From assembly GCF_963576545.1 (NCBI RefSeq), contig NC_083655.1, positions 15,020,940-15,084,939 of the forward strand: a DNA stretch of 64,000 bases, read 5' to 3'. Position numbers and translations under genes: made by a program. Below are positions 25,255 through 37,227 of this stretch, one piece after another (position 1 is the first letter of the stretch; each line of letters begins with the position of its first letter). The DNA comes from Limanda limanda. Lineage: Eukaryota > Chordata > Actinopteri > Pleuronectiformes > Pleuronectidae. The notes below the pieces were generated by a model. It saw only the letters and a list, made by a program, of their open reading frames with translations. It searched no databases and had not been told where the DNA came from.

Positions 25255-26799
25255 ACCTTTTTTAATAATGTGCTGTCAATCTGGGCTCTAGGGATGGCCA
25301 TTTCACTAACCCTCCCTAACTCTCATAACGCCGCTCCTCCAGGAGGGAGAATAAGTCATCAGGTAAAAAAAAAAAGCAGAAATCACAGTGGATGCAATAA
25401 GGAGGAAGGGCGGGATGAAACTGAGAGGGGGGGTTTGAAGTACGCTAATCTTTTTTTTAAAAGTTTTAAAATACATAAGTTAAGCCTTGTTTACTCTTTA
25501 TTTTCACTATACACGAGAGTTTTGGAAAAGAAAACTAGGGTTGTGTTTTAGTCTGGATGGGCAGTTCCATCTCATTGTCACATGATATCTCTGGTTATTT
25601 CTCACCATTGCTACATCCATGTGATTTGCATTTCTATCTATGTTAGTATGAATGGAGATTTTATCTGATAGAGAGATTAACCGCTCATCCTGACTGATCT
25701 AAATACTGTAGAGTAATACAATCAGCTTGGAAGCAACCTGAGTTTTTAGGTGCTCAAACAAGTGCTACATGTCTGATTCAAAGATTTCTGCACAAAACAG
25801 GACGTGTGCATTCACAAGATATGGTCATTGGCATAAACAAATAAGACTATCAGGTCTTATGTGGCAGTGTCGGGTCTTTGCTGCCAGTTTAGTCAGTTTG
25901 TGTGAAAACTTTGCCGTGCTTAGCAAGTCCGACTCTCAGAGATCAGCAGATCAAATCAGTGCTATTTAGCATTAGTGGAGAGCAAAAATGAAGCAATTAA
26001 GAACAAATCTGTTATAATGACCCACATAGACAAAGGTTTTCACCAGTGCTGTACAATGACAAAATTCCTGTGACGTCCCCACAAGACATTAGAGAAAAAA
26101 AGGCCTTGGCCCAATTCCTTCAGCTCAAGCTGGAGTAAGTAATCGGTTCTATCCCACATTAGCATTGCAGCTGCAGCTGGAGAACATTATTTATGAACAC
26201 TAATACATTAAGTGTAAAAGTATAAAGCAAAGCTTGTGTCCCTCAAATAATAATGACGCAATAGAATGCAGTCTGCTGTCATGTGAATGGATCATACATG
26301 GAACTGTGTAAACATGGATGTAATGGAGAAGGTTGACCAGTGCTCCCAGTTCCCAGATGCATAAGAGTTTGTGACATGCCTCCCATGCTTCACTGGGAAG
26401 TCCCTGGGGTCGAGGTTTGTTTCTAGCAGTAGTGACAGACTGGCATCATGTAGCTTCCTATGTAAATTCTTCACCAAATCCTCTGAAATCCCAAATATTT
26501 TGTGAATCAACAAGTTTTGTTGCTCAGACTTGAAGTTTCAGCAGATTCATTGCGCATTCACATAATGGAAACTACAAGTTTCATTTTTTATCTGGCCAGG
26601 TTTCCATCAATATGGAAAGAATTGTCATGGGGAGGATCCAGCTATTGAAACACAGAGCTCTCAAATATGTGCATGTGATGCATGAGGATAAACACCATCA
26701 TCCTGTTTAATATTTGTAAACTCCTCCATAGTCAGTGAGCGTCTGAAGTGGCCAGCCCGGGTGGATCTCTATCAGAGAATCACTGCAGCCTCTCTCTGC

Positions 26800-27650
26800 T
26801 CTTGTTGTTGTGGTGGTCTCTCTTTAGTCTGGTCCGACTAAGATCAGGTGATTGACTCAGACAGACCAAGACATCTCACCTACTCGCCCTGAAAGGCTTT
26901 GGCTGCTTTGGTCGTAGATTCACGATTGTTGTTCTGCTGAATGATGAAGTGGGTTCTGATGCATTGTGCTGAATATTAACACAGAATATTCTAGTATAAC
27001 TTTACATTCATCCTGTTGTTTCCATCAGAAGAGAAATCATCACTGAATACCACTGTGTCAGTTCCATTCGAGCCAGAAGAGATGCACCACTATGTTGGAC
27101 AGATGAGGTGGCAGCTTTGTCTTATGAGATGCTTCTTCTTTTCTTTCCTTTCTCCATCATTTTGACAGAGGTTCATTTTTGTTTTATCAGTCCACAGACA
27201 TTTGTTCCACAACTCCACTGTTTTCTTTCTGAGTGTTTGGGAAATGCAGCCTGGTCTTTCTGAGGATAACCAGGGTTTGTATCTTGTGGTGAATCCTCTG
27301 GGGTTCTGAAGTGAAATCCTGAGCAGCCTTCAAGGATTTTTTCATCATAGAAATTACATTCTGCTTATCCTTGAGATTTGTGCTCCTTGGTCAACTAATT
27401 TGTTTCATTTATTTATTTTATTTCCCAGTTTTGTTTGAACGCATTTCTGATGCAAACCAACAACCTTTGAGTTCTCTCTGGTAAATCATTTGCTTTCTTG
27501 ACCCTCTTTATCGTCTTCTTCACTTGCACGGTCACCTTGTTGCTCTGAAAAAAAACTCCACCTCAAGGCTTTTCTTCTTAAACTCATCTTGAAAGGACAC
27601 ATCGGCCTTTGCAACTTTTAGAGCCAATTACTTTAAATCTAAAGATTTTG
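26800..27650 (-). pseudogene. Degraded Tc1/mariner transposase
   Basis: Read on the minus strand, scattered frames match the DD[E/D] transposase of fish Tc1/mariner elements in the right order. WNKCLWTDKTKMNL (27168-27209) matches the first catalytic region (WxxVLWTDEtKxNL), keeping the aspartate. It is followed by SSVQHSGAS (tnpase HGGGS region), DDFSSDGNNRMNVKLY (26994-27041, the usual IDDxxxxRMNSEVY), QQNNN with a TTKAAKAF run (usual QQDNDPKHTA) and LSESIT near the SQSPDLNPIEHxW block. Reading through all of these needs frame changes and there are stop codons, so the copy is dead. It sits in the LE1-microexon intron in the same orientation as ntng1. No terminal inverted repeats were identified. 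It is an old insertion with no expected function. Confidence 0.85.
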
Positions 27651-29504
27651 GAACCATGAGTTGAAAGAGCTTGACCCTGTTCTGATGGCAGTCCAATGGC
27701 CATACCAAGCAGAACTCTGACGGTGAGGATGTTTCCTCATCTTGAAAGGAGTTGGGTTGTGGTAAGAGTGTCTTTGTGGTACCTTGTAACCAAGAAGGAG
27801 GTTCAAACACAAAATCTCAGCGTCTTCGGAGCGCTGGCAAAAATGATCTCATTGGCTAAGAGTGGATTTATTAAACACCACTCGAATTGATTTATATTCC
27901 ACTTCACTCTCTTCTTTTGGTCATGTACCTACATTGCAGGCACACTTAAAATAGGGCCCTCAATCTCCCATCTTTCAATCAGCAGTCCTTTCAGTATTAA
28001 CACAGACCTACTCAAATGAAACCGAGACTCTGCACTTTCATGTAGTATTCATTACTACTCTCCTTCAGCATTCCTACTTCTACTGTGGCTGGTATGATTA
28101 AAAACTGCTTCACTCACAATGATAGTTATTTTAATACAGGTTTTTACATTCTGAGTTTGTATAAGTCGGTATTGACATCCAAAAGTCCCTTTCCCAGATG
28201 AATAAGGAGTTCTAAAAATGTGAAATTGACCGTGCATGGTCTTTCAGTCAATGTACCGACCTTGACGTCATGGATGTTTTGTACAGGATTTGAAGACGGT
28301 AACGACAAGTGAAGTCAGACACACGCACCTGCTTCTGCTGCTGCAGATGCTACAGGGCAGCGTTTGCTAACACTTGTGTTGACACAGGAGTCAGAGAGGA
28401 AGACTCACATATATGACAACCTGACTGCACCGGCTACATGATGCTGATAAGTTAGAGCAGTCGTTTTCAAACTTTGTCTGCCCGAGGCACACCTGTATTC
28501 TTATCCATGCAAAACCCTTTGTATCCTCCTGTTTTACCTGTTTTTCTCTCTTTTCTTATGTTGCTAAGTCAATCAAGGTCTTTGATGTGTCACACACTAA
28601 TAATTCCCTCCTTCTGACAACTGCATCAACAGCAAAATGAAGGCTCTGAAGGTTTTTTGTAATGATTTTTTTAGGGGAAAGAATTTACCTTTGTAATAAA
28701 TGTGTGCATAAAAATGACTGATATAACAAGTAAAACGTTTTTTGTATCAATGCTGCAGACTAACATTTAACATCGGTTGCACTGGTGCACCTAACATTTT
28801 CACTTTTCTTGCCAGTTCCCATATGCATTAGTAATATATTTACCAGGGCTGGGTTTGATTCCATTTGATTCTTTCAAATATTGATTTAATTAAGGATATT
28901 TCAATAATTTTGCCCAGATATGAAATAAATTCTCAAGGAACAAAAACTGTGCAAGGAAACCACTGACTTTAAGTGTATGCTTTTGCTAAAGTGCTTGTGA
29001 GCTTCCACCAGAACTGCTTTTCTTATGCAATTTTTCCATATTTATTTTATTTTAATAATTTAAACCTGTTTTATGAGGCTGAGCAACAAACACCTCACCT
29101 GCATTACCTTCTTCTGTTGGATTTGGATGCATAGGTTTCCACAGATGACAAAGTAAATATAGAAAATCGTATTTCTTGTCTTTGCTTCTTTGTCATTTAT
29201 CCCTTTGAAAAACTGTTAATAACTTCACGTCACTTCTCACAACACACTATCTCACGATTAATGTTACTGTCAGAACTCTCAAACATGACTCACAGGCTGC
29301 TGCTAATTGGGATTTAACTGTAATCACTTGTATATGCAGCTCTCTTTGTTAGTCGAAGTCACAACTTCATGGAAAATCTTTCTTTGTCATTTTGTCAGGA
29401 TGTTGTATTTGTGTCTGTAAGACCCAAACTGATTAGTATTCCAAGTAACCCATCCTTATAATACCTCTGCTTGTGTGTGTGCATGTGTGTGTACTCATTT
29501 TTGT

Positions 29505-29870
29505 TGCCTCTTTATGACCTTTCCCAGCATAATCACTGACCTTGTCAGGACCAGTAGACCTCATGGGGACCAAAGCTTGGTCCTAATGAGTCAAAACATA
29601 TTTTCTGAGGTCCTGGGTAATATAAGGTTTAACTTGAGAATTCTGGTTCCTTTAAGGATAGATTAAGGCACGAATTGTTCATGGTTAAGGTTTGTGTGTG
29701 GTATAGGTATGGTGTACTGCGGCTTGAAGACAAATAGCTAATTCCCATAACGTAAAGCATGAATATATAATTTACAGTAAGGTCATTTCAGGTTTAGGTT
29801 AAGGGTAAATTAAGGTTAGGTTAAGGTTAAGCTTAGGTCAAGCCTAGGTGTTTTAAGTTAAAGTAAGACT
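29505..29870 (+). repeat. GGACCAGTAGACCTCATGGG fish repeat with TTAGGTTAAGG tandem tail
   Basis: GGACCAGTAGACCTCATGGG, GACCAAAGCTTGGTCCTAAT, GAGGTCCTGGGTAATATAAG resemble a familiar teleost repeat; a short degenerate tandem array of TTAAGGTTAGG units follows (about 29790-29860). It ends about 85 bases before the LE1 donor side of the exon. Confidence 0.6.
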
Positions 29871-29888
29871 CTGTGAAATAATTGTAAG

Positions 29889-29950
29889 AAAATTGAACGT
29901 GTGGTTGTGTGTGTGGTTGTTTGTGTGTGTGTGTGTGTGTGTGTGTGCAC
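29889..29950 (-). promoter_or_regulatory. CA repeat directly behind the LE1 splice donor
   Basis: On the transcribed strand the LE1 donor gtgagtgcac runs straight into a CA dinucleotide repeat with CAAAC/CAACCAC interruptions. Intronic CA repeats close to a donor are known splicing enhancers or silencers bound by hnRNP L. The placement next to an exon is seen directly; the effect is inferred. Confidence 0.55.
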
Positions 29951-29954
29951 TCAC

Positions 29955-30127
29955 AGATATTAGCTGTGCCCTTAGGGATGGGCAGGTAGGAGCCAGCACT
30001 CCACGCTCGCCCCTGGTAATTCCTCTTGCAGCGGCCGCAGTCAGGCCCGGTGGTGTTGTGTTCACACTCGCAGCCCAACTTGTCTTTGTCAAATACGCAG
30101 CTGATGGCATGAAGGTTGCACTTGCAC
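29955..30127 (-). CDS. ntng1: Netrin-G1 exon: laminin-EGF module LE1
   Basis: 173-nt exon: one base (G) completing the arginine codon from the previous exon, 57 codons from [10 protein letters not shown] to KGTANI, and a final T of a split codon. Seven of the eight laminin-EGF cysteines are whole in this exon (CKC, ISC, LGC, EC, PDC, GRC); the eighth is the split codon T|GT finished by the microexon at 16441-16467. NTT in [10 protein letters not shown] is a conserved N-glycosylation sequon. The acceptor is ctttgacag and the donor gtgagt. The flanks are odd: an unbroken 21-base C tract (on the transcribed strand) forms the polypyrimidine tract, and a CA repeat begins within ten bases of the donor. 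Open frame continues past the donor into the repeat, but that is intron. Confidence 0.97.
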
Positions 30128-30165
30128 CTGTCAAAGAGGGGGGGGGGGGGGGGGGGGGAAGAAAA
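30128..30165 (-). promoter_or_regulatory. LE1 splice acceptor with 21-base homopolymeric C tract
   Basis: On the plus strand the run is 21 consecutive Gs (30138-30158). In the ntng1 transcript it is a C tract ending about ten bases before the LE1 acceptor AG, exactly where the polypyrimidine tract belongs. C runs bind U2AF less well than U runs and are recognised by poly(C)-binding proteins, so LE1 acceptor strength may depend on tract length. Homopolymers this long are also length-unstable and prone to sequencing error, so the exact count is uncertain. Confidence 0.7.
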
Positions 30166-31359
30166 GGAGGAGTTAAAAGAGCACAAGCACACGAACATGA
30201 GTGAATCTTTCCAGCACGGAATGTAAAAAACAGAGAGCTTTTTCTTATTTTGTTGGACAATGCGGCTGAAGGGCAGCGTGTCCTTGAGTGGCAGCGGAAC
30301 ACAGTCTGAACGGCTGGCTGCTTCTTCCACTTCAAGAGGAGCCGGTTCAAAAGGAGGCAGGCGATCGCAAGAGCAAGTCTGGCATCATTATTTTCTCCCT
30401 TTTTTTTCCCCCGTCTCCCCTCTCCACTCGGGAAGGTAGCTCCGTTTTAATTGTCCCACTGGAGAATGCATAATTGTGGTAAGGTCACAGTCAATGGGCG
30501 AAGGAAGACCGACCGGGAGAGGGGGAGAGGGAGAGGGACAAAGGGGTGCAAGGGGAGGCTGAGAAGAATTGTGGAACAAGTACTGGTAGAATGGAGGCAT
30601 AGAGGCTTGTACCTCTGCAAGGGAAGAGCAGCTCTGTTTGCCAGAGGGCGGCAGGGAGCAACAGCACGTTCTCCAAGACAAATTAATATGAGATGAGAGC
30701 TCAGAAGCATATATTCAGTCTGGAAAGGAGGGGGCTCCCTGAAGGTGCACTAAATCCTCACTCACATCCTGCTCACCAGATCCTTCATATAACAATAAAC
30801 TCAGCAAGTTCATTTTTTGCCGTGGCCAGATGAGTGTTGAGGGGGAATCTGTCTGTTAAATGAATTTATGATCCTCATGCTGCATAATGTGCTCGGAGGA
30901 ATACAGAGAACTTTGAGTTACTAGACCTCTTTTTGAAGAACTTTGCGACTACCTGAGTGTAGTAAATTAATAGTTTTTTTAAACACGGGTAAACCCAATA
31001 GAAAAGATGCTCGATTTCGTTCCCATTGCCATTAGAAGAGTTTATTTTCTTCTGCTCTTTTCTTATCACTCACACGTAGAGTTGATCTTTATAATAACTT
31101 GGTGAATTAATATTCAGCATTCCTAAAATATGTAGCAGAAACCCTGTGCTTTTTGTCATCGCAGGATGTAAAAAACAATAAGTACACAAATGTTGATGGC
31201 TATTTACGGGGAAACGCCCGGAAGTTCAATGGAAGTCATGCAGCGTTGGTGTCTCGACTAACAAAATGAAGAAGAAGAAATTGGAAAATTTCGTTTCCAT
31301 CACTGTCGATCGGATCTGATAAGAACCTGTGTCTACTGAAGAGACATTTGACCTGGACA

Positions 31360-31445
31360 CTGAATGCTGATCGTATCCATTTCCACTGCAGACAGAATCC
31401 AGATGTTAGTGGGTTTCATGACTGGTGGAAATGTGATAAGATATG
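31360..31445 (+). repeat. Dispersed fish repeat family C, copy 2
   Basis: Core GAATGCTGATCGTATCCATT, CCACTGCAGACAGAATCCAG, ATGTTAGTGGGTTTCATGAC and TGGTGGAAATG, matching the copy at 21755. Confidence 0.6.
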
Positions 31446-31767
31446 CACCTAAAACATCAGCACCGGGAGGCTTGATTCTCAAAGATAACCATATTGTTTC
31501 CAAAGCATCCCCCTGAGTCACGATCCAACGCCGCTGCCAACACCGGCTGAAACCTCAAAGAGAGACTGGAAATCGGACTTCCAACAGGCATGACTCATCG
31601 CAGATAAATGGCTCTGTGGTTGTTTGTTTATTTTGAGAAAAATGCTGAGAGGCAAACCAAATGGCACTATTCAGGTCTAAGTGAAAGTGCCCTTTCATTC
31701 AGCTGCTTATTTTATTTTTTTGAACTGAGAGCCAGGTGAAAGGCATCTTGCATTCGTTCTTAAAGCG

Positions 31768-31800
31768 GAGGGAGGGAGGGAGGGAGGGAGGGAGGGAGGG
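31768..31800 (+). repeat. (GGGA)8 tetranucleotide repeat
   Basis: Eight GGGA units; with four or more G triplets close together it could form a G-quadruplex on the plus strand. Confidence 0.9.
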
Positions 31801-32249
31801 TGTTAGGGAGGGAGATGACAGAGATAGCCTGACACTGTGTTTGCCACCATCTAAGTGAGAAACTCTAGTGACAGCTGGCCTCTTTCCCTCTATTCACCCT
31901 GCTTCACCGCAGCTTAGCTTGATCCTCAATTTAATACATTTAATTCATTAGGAGGAGAAGAACAATGTTAAACCAATCGCTGCTTCTTGACCTTGATACT
32001 CAAACCACTCAACTGCTGTTTGCCTCAGATTCTAAAGCTGTGTGCTGACTGGGTTAGTTAGAGTCTGTTAGCTGGTTTCATTTAAATCCTGTTTCAGGTC
32101 GATAACATACCTTTAATAGAATTTAACATTCCTATGAGGCTTCATCATTTCTCCTGCTGACTCAACTACACATTACTTATTAATACTCTACAGCCATTAA
32201 ATAACATTCACAGCAGTACAGTTACTGTGACATTTTGAGGCAAAACGTT

Positions 32250-32630
32250 TCGACTTCCAAAATATCCCCGAACTCCGCCATCGTGCACATTTGAAGCTAG
32301 TGCAAATAAAGGGATGGAGCCATGGTGCTGAGGCCCCGCCGATTCACCCATCCGACCAATGGTGAGTCAGTCTCAGCTGTCAATCATGATGTATAACATC
32401 AAATAACTACTTAAAAGCAAATTAACTGGAAACATGTGCACTTGAACAAATATTTGTTTTATAAGCACTACCTAAAATTGCAGAAACCATCTTTCAAACA
32501 AATGATTTCTTCATTTTGGCCCATGTCCCATTAACTACCATGGAGGAGGCAGGATTTATGACCTACACCAACCAAAGGGTAGCAATCTAGAAGTGGAGCA
32601 GTCATGTCGGCCATGTTTATAATATACGCA
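32250..32630 (+). repeat. Dispersed fish repeat family A, copy 3
   Basis: Contains CTTCCAAAATATCCCCGAAC, AGTCAGTCTCAGCTGTCAAT, ACATCAAATAACTACTTA, CACTACCTAAAATTGCAGAA and ACCATGGAGGAGGCAGGA, in the same order and orientation as the copies at 255 and 2930. Confidence 0.7.
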
Positions 32631-34678
32631 GCACCTCACAAGTCACAACCGAACATTTATTGGTTGCATATCCGGGTAATTCTTTTTTGCTGCACATTTC
32701 ATTTTTCAGGTTGTAGTAACACCTTGTAGCCACAGTAACTTGATAAACAATATGTCAACAAGTCAACAAAGAATTCAAATGAATTCAAATTCCAAATCCA
32801 GTTTAGGATACAAACTGATTTGGATTATGATTCAGATCACAAACCCTGGTGAGAACCCTGTAATGCTGAGCGATAGGATTTCCAAAGCCAGAATGAGGAC
32901 CCTGTTGTCGTGGTACACAGGGCTGTTAATAATACTGCCAAGAGATAATAAGGTTCTCACACAAAAACCTAAAATAGTAACAGTAATAATAATAACACTA
33001 TAATAATAATAACAAATTTTTCTGGATGCTCCCAGTGACTCCACTTTGAGCTCCACTTGCAGAACTAGACTTCATCAGCAGTTACAATACAGTCCAGTCA
33101 ACGCTGAGACCTGGAGGGACTGATCGAGTTAAACGTGGTTTCAGTTGAGTCCATGAGCGGCTTAAATCAAGACGAGATTAGAATCAAGTCCCACACGGCC
33201 CGTTTCCACAGACTTTCTTTTCTGGGTTATAAAGTCTGGCTTGTCAGTGTGTATACGTGTGTGTGTATATGTGTGTGTAGGAGAAGCAGGTAGGGGATGT
33301 GGCTGTGAAATGACTTCACACGGAGCCCTTTGCGGTTTAACCTTCAGCTTCTTTTAACATCGCCACCATTTTAATCACCTTCCAGAAACCGTAGCAATGT
33401 CGACATAACGAGGGAGACCTCCAGCGTGGCCCGCGGGGTCCCGTGGCCACCGGCGCTGTTGTGCTGCCAATCAGCCGTGGAAATCAGGGGAGGCTCCCCG
33501 AGACGCAGCCGGGTAAACGGGTATTTAACAGCATCTTCATAGGTTTCCCATTACGACTATGTTGTGTCTCTGTTTCCTGCGCGGTCTGCTCGGCGGGTGG
33601 TCTCCCTCCGACTTCCATCAGTCTTTGTATCGTTCTCCTCATATCTCTCTCCTCCATCCACCTTTTAGTCTGTCGTTTTAAACTCTGCTCCAGTATCTTC
33701 GACTCGTAAATATTCATGGGGCTAAAGCATCTTTGTTTTTGTGTGGTGCTCTCAAAGTGATATTGCTCCAGGCACTATTGAGTGTGCCAGTCGCTGCCTG
33801 TGAGCTAAACGTCCTGATATGTATTCATAAAATTACCCATGAGGCTATGAGCTTAAATTGCCAGAGTGGCAAAAAGAAAAAAAAAGAAAAGGAAAGCTCG
33901 ACTGAAGTTTTGATTCTATTTTGTCTGAGAGAAAGGAGCAAACATATTCTTCTACCTGACAAGAGTTTGAAGTTTCCCTTGAAGTGTGGGAGCCAGGCGA
34001 TATTGCCTGGCGTAAATTTATTATTATTCTTTATCCTGGTGGAAATGCAAGCAGAGCGGTCCGCCGGGACTCGGCTTACCTGGAGCTCTGCGTCTGTGAC
34101 CTCTGCAGTAATGGGATTCTGATTGACGGGACATATTGTGCCTCGCCACTGATGAAGGCAGCAGAAACAGACAAAAACAAGACCCGACATAAAGCCTTGT
34201 GAAAACGCCGCCTTTTCTTTTACGACGGGTCAGCCATCGTCGACATGTTCCCACTCAGATTTCCAGCATCGCTCCAAATAGCTCATTGTGACGTCAGAGC
34301 TAAACGTATCAGCTGCTAATTAATAGTAATTATCTGCAATCCAAGCCTGAAACATCCCCGGTGCACAAAGCTGCTGATCCCGACAAATTGAGCGCACTAA
34401 ACTCAACATGGTCCTTAAGTGGGTTAACTAAGTGAAGCAATTAAATTTCAATCTAACGCCCAGGTGCTTTCATACGCGAGCCAATTGGGTCAAACACTGT
34501 TATGTTCATAAACACTTTTTTTTTTAGCTTGTGTCTGCTGTAAATGTACAAAAACTCACCGAGGGGTTAAAGGGGGCGGGGGGGAAGGTGGTTCAGAGAC
34601 CAAGCTGGCTTAATTATATGTGAGGAAATAGTAACACAGGAGTGGGCTGGAAAAAGACCTTGAGGTGCATGTGAGCAT

Positions 34679-34684
34679 GTGTGT

Positions 34685-34754
<70 letters not shown>
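34679..34754 (+). repeat. GT microsatellite
   Basis: (GT)n with one TCTG interruption near the start. A CA tract lies 127 bases downstream (34881-34905), so the two could pair as an inverted repeat in RNA. Confidence 0.95.
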
Positions 34755-34756
<2 letters not shown>

Positions 34757-34880
34757 ACAGGTGGTTTGCTGAATGGATAATAATTACACAACGCCGACAA
34801 TTTTAAGTACAATATATTTGTCCCATCTGATCACTCCAAACACACACTTGCGTTCTAACACACACTTGTTTACCGGACAA

Positions 34881-34905
34881 ACACACACACACACACACAC
34901 ACACA
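34881..34905 (+). repeat. CA microsatellite
   Basis: Pure (AC)n tract of about 12 units. Confidence 0.9.
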
Positions 34906-37195
34906 TCTGTAGCGATACACACAGCACTGGGCTCTTCCCCACTGACTTTCTTGCAGCTGCCATCTATATTGGTTTAAAACAGATCGGCCTGTCGGCTAAC
35001 GTGTTGCCTGCTAATTACCTCCTCCTCTACCTCTCTCCTCCCGGGCCGCAGTGCATTGTGGGGGTTGTGGAAGGAGTGAGATCTCAGCACAAGCCCCCCT
35101 GGGATGTACACTCCATTCCACCACCCCACCCTTCTTCCCAAAAAAAGTAATTATATCCTTCTTCCCCCGTCCCTCCTGCTCCTCCTCTCACTACCCGGCA
35201 GACACTTAAAGAAAAGTGGAGGCAGAGTTTCGGTGTTAGTTTTCTCTTAAGTGTCGGCTTTTGGTTCAGTTAGTTAGCGTGAGGGATTAGATTCACTGAG
35301 ACGCTGCATGGAGAGATAATACAGCCTGATTCACTATCAATATAAATACACAGTTTACTGTAAGCGGTCATCTATTATCGTACGGATCTTAAAACATGAA
35401 ATATCCACCACTGTATTTTGTAACTGTACTTTTCATGTGTTTGTAGTTTATTCTTTGGTACTTCTCACTTTTACTGAACCTCATATCAGCGAATATCTGC
35501 ACTTTCTACTGCAAAATATCTACCTAATAAATTTGAGGCGACCAGCAGTCATTGGGGGCGGGGCGATGTGTCATTGTACGTCCTTGGGGAAATTACAGCA
35601 ACTGATGGCCTGCAGGTCAAACTCGCTGCCAGAACATCATTTGTTTTTTTTTAATTCCACCACATTGGACTGACACAGGCATTTACTGGTGCTGATCTCT
35701 GTCATGACAACTACATTTAAAGAATCACTTCCTATAGCATAATGTCTTCAAAGTAAGAGCACAACAATTGTTTTGCTGCTGCACTGCTTCATACTGAGTT
35801 GCATAGCAGGGATTTTATTCACCACAGCAGAAACAAACAGCCCAGTTCAAATAAGCAGGTTAAGAACAGCACAAATCATTTTGTTAAATGTAAAGAAGGG
35901 AATTGATCCACTGATCCAATCAGAGTGGGCTGTTATCATTAGACCCCGCCTCCTTCAACCAGAGCAATGAACGCCTGCAGCGATCTATGATGAAGAAACA
36001 CCTCATTGGATTAAGAAGATGCTGACACATTACTTCAAGAACATTTAAAAGCATGTACTAACTTTTTCTCAAGTAGAAAGGTCAATGTTGTACTTTTACT
36101 GGAGTTTATTTTGTCAATTTGTCTCTTCTTAACTGAAGAAAATGTTAGTCGTCTTCCTACACATCTGTAAATAATGTGCAACCTTAACGCAGACTGTGCC
36201 TGAGTGTTAAGCATCCACGGGAAATCCTCCTTGTGAATTTGCAACTGTTTCATGTTGGTCTGGTAAGAAAGAGAAAAAGGCAGAAAACCACTGAGATGAG
36301 TCACCCTGTGTTTGTGCAATATGCATTTTCTTGCTTACATTTTGCAGCCACCTGCCAGTCAGTCCTGTCACCTTCAGTGCCGTTGTTATTTATTCATACA
36401 GTTGGCAGCCAGACAGAGACAAACAGGAGAGGAAGACGTTGCAGGAGATGAGTCGAGGCCAGAATTGGCGTCGCTGCCAAACAACAGCTTTCATCAGTTT
36501 GTATAAAGATTCAACTCATACGAACACGTAACCACATGCAGGGGAGCTGAGGCTCTACAGAGGACTGTTAAGCTGGAAAAGGACATATTGTAAAAGTAAT
36601 GGATTAAAGCTCGAGTAGTGATTAGCAAAAATATAATAAGATCTTACAAAACTAAAAGATCACACAACAATGAGTATGTATCTTTATCACACTGCCAACA
36701 CACCGTATGTTTCATCGCCCTGCCAGTTCAGTTTATCTTTGGTTCCCTGCGCTGAGATGCCTGCCAGCACCAATCCACCCAGCCCATCCATCTATCGAAT
36801 CATCAGCATTACTAATGTATGGAGTTGGACATGCTATCCAAGCAGGAGTCAATCAAGAGGTCTTTAATGCCTCTGACATGCCAAGCCAGTTCAATAGAAT
36901 CGACTAGTAGGGCCTTGCTGATACCGCTCCCAGCTCCAGACTGCTGGGGACAGAGAAATGCACCGCGGAGGAGGGAGAGATCAAACTCCATGGGGGGGGG
37001 GGTTGGGCGGTGCGGCGAGGCCAGGTGGAGAAGTGACAACAAGCGATCTTGTCATTTCATAAGTGACAACAATGATAGGAGTCCTTAAAGGAACACGCTC
37101 GGCCAAGATCCTGCAGCATTGATCAGTTTGGGTTGGTAGCTCGTCTGCAGACTTACAGAGGTGAGACTGTACTTGACCTCAGTATGTGTCAGTGT

Positions 37196-37227
37196 GAGAG
37201 AGAGAGAGAGAGATAGAGAGAGAGAGG
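37196..37227 (+). repeat. GA microsatellite
   Basis: About 16 GA units with a single T interruption. Confidence 0.9.

Larger units (their letters stand above)
16468..29954 (-). other. ntng1 intron between microexon and LE1
   Basis: 13.5-kb intron. It holds GT microsatellites (17829-17852, 20084-20143, 25057-25254), a non-repetitive complex island at about 19320-20600, dispersed family C (about 21755-21885), a ggaggttatg repeat copy (about 23449-23710), a degraded Tc1/mariner transposase (about 26800-27650), a possible decayed element starting cagggctggg near 28847, and a GACC/TTAGGTTAAGG repeat just before LE1 (29505-29870). No exon is recognised between them. Confidence 0.8.

Noticed and set aside
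24904..25551. 215-codon plus-strand open frame
   Set aside because: Its core is a GT microsatellite read as alternating Val/Cys; no domain and no splice context.
29740..29870. Tandem TTAAGGTTAGG units resembling a telomere-like or CRISPR-like array
   Set aside because: Units are degenerate, have no spacers and belong to a dispersed fish repeat; not TTAGGG telomere sequence.
29833..29954. Continuation of the LE1 frame downstream of the donor
   Set aside because: It reads into the CA repeat (Thr-His runs); the gtgagt donor and the microexon phase show the exon ends at 29955.
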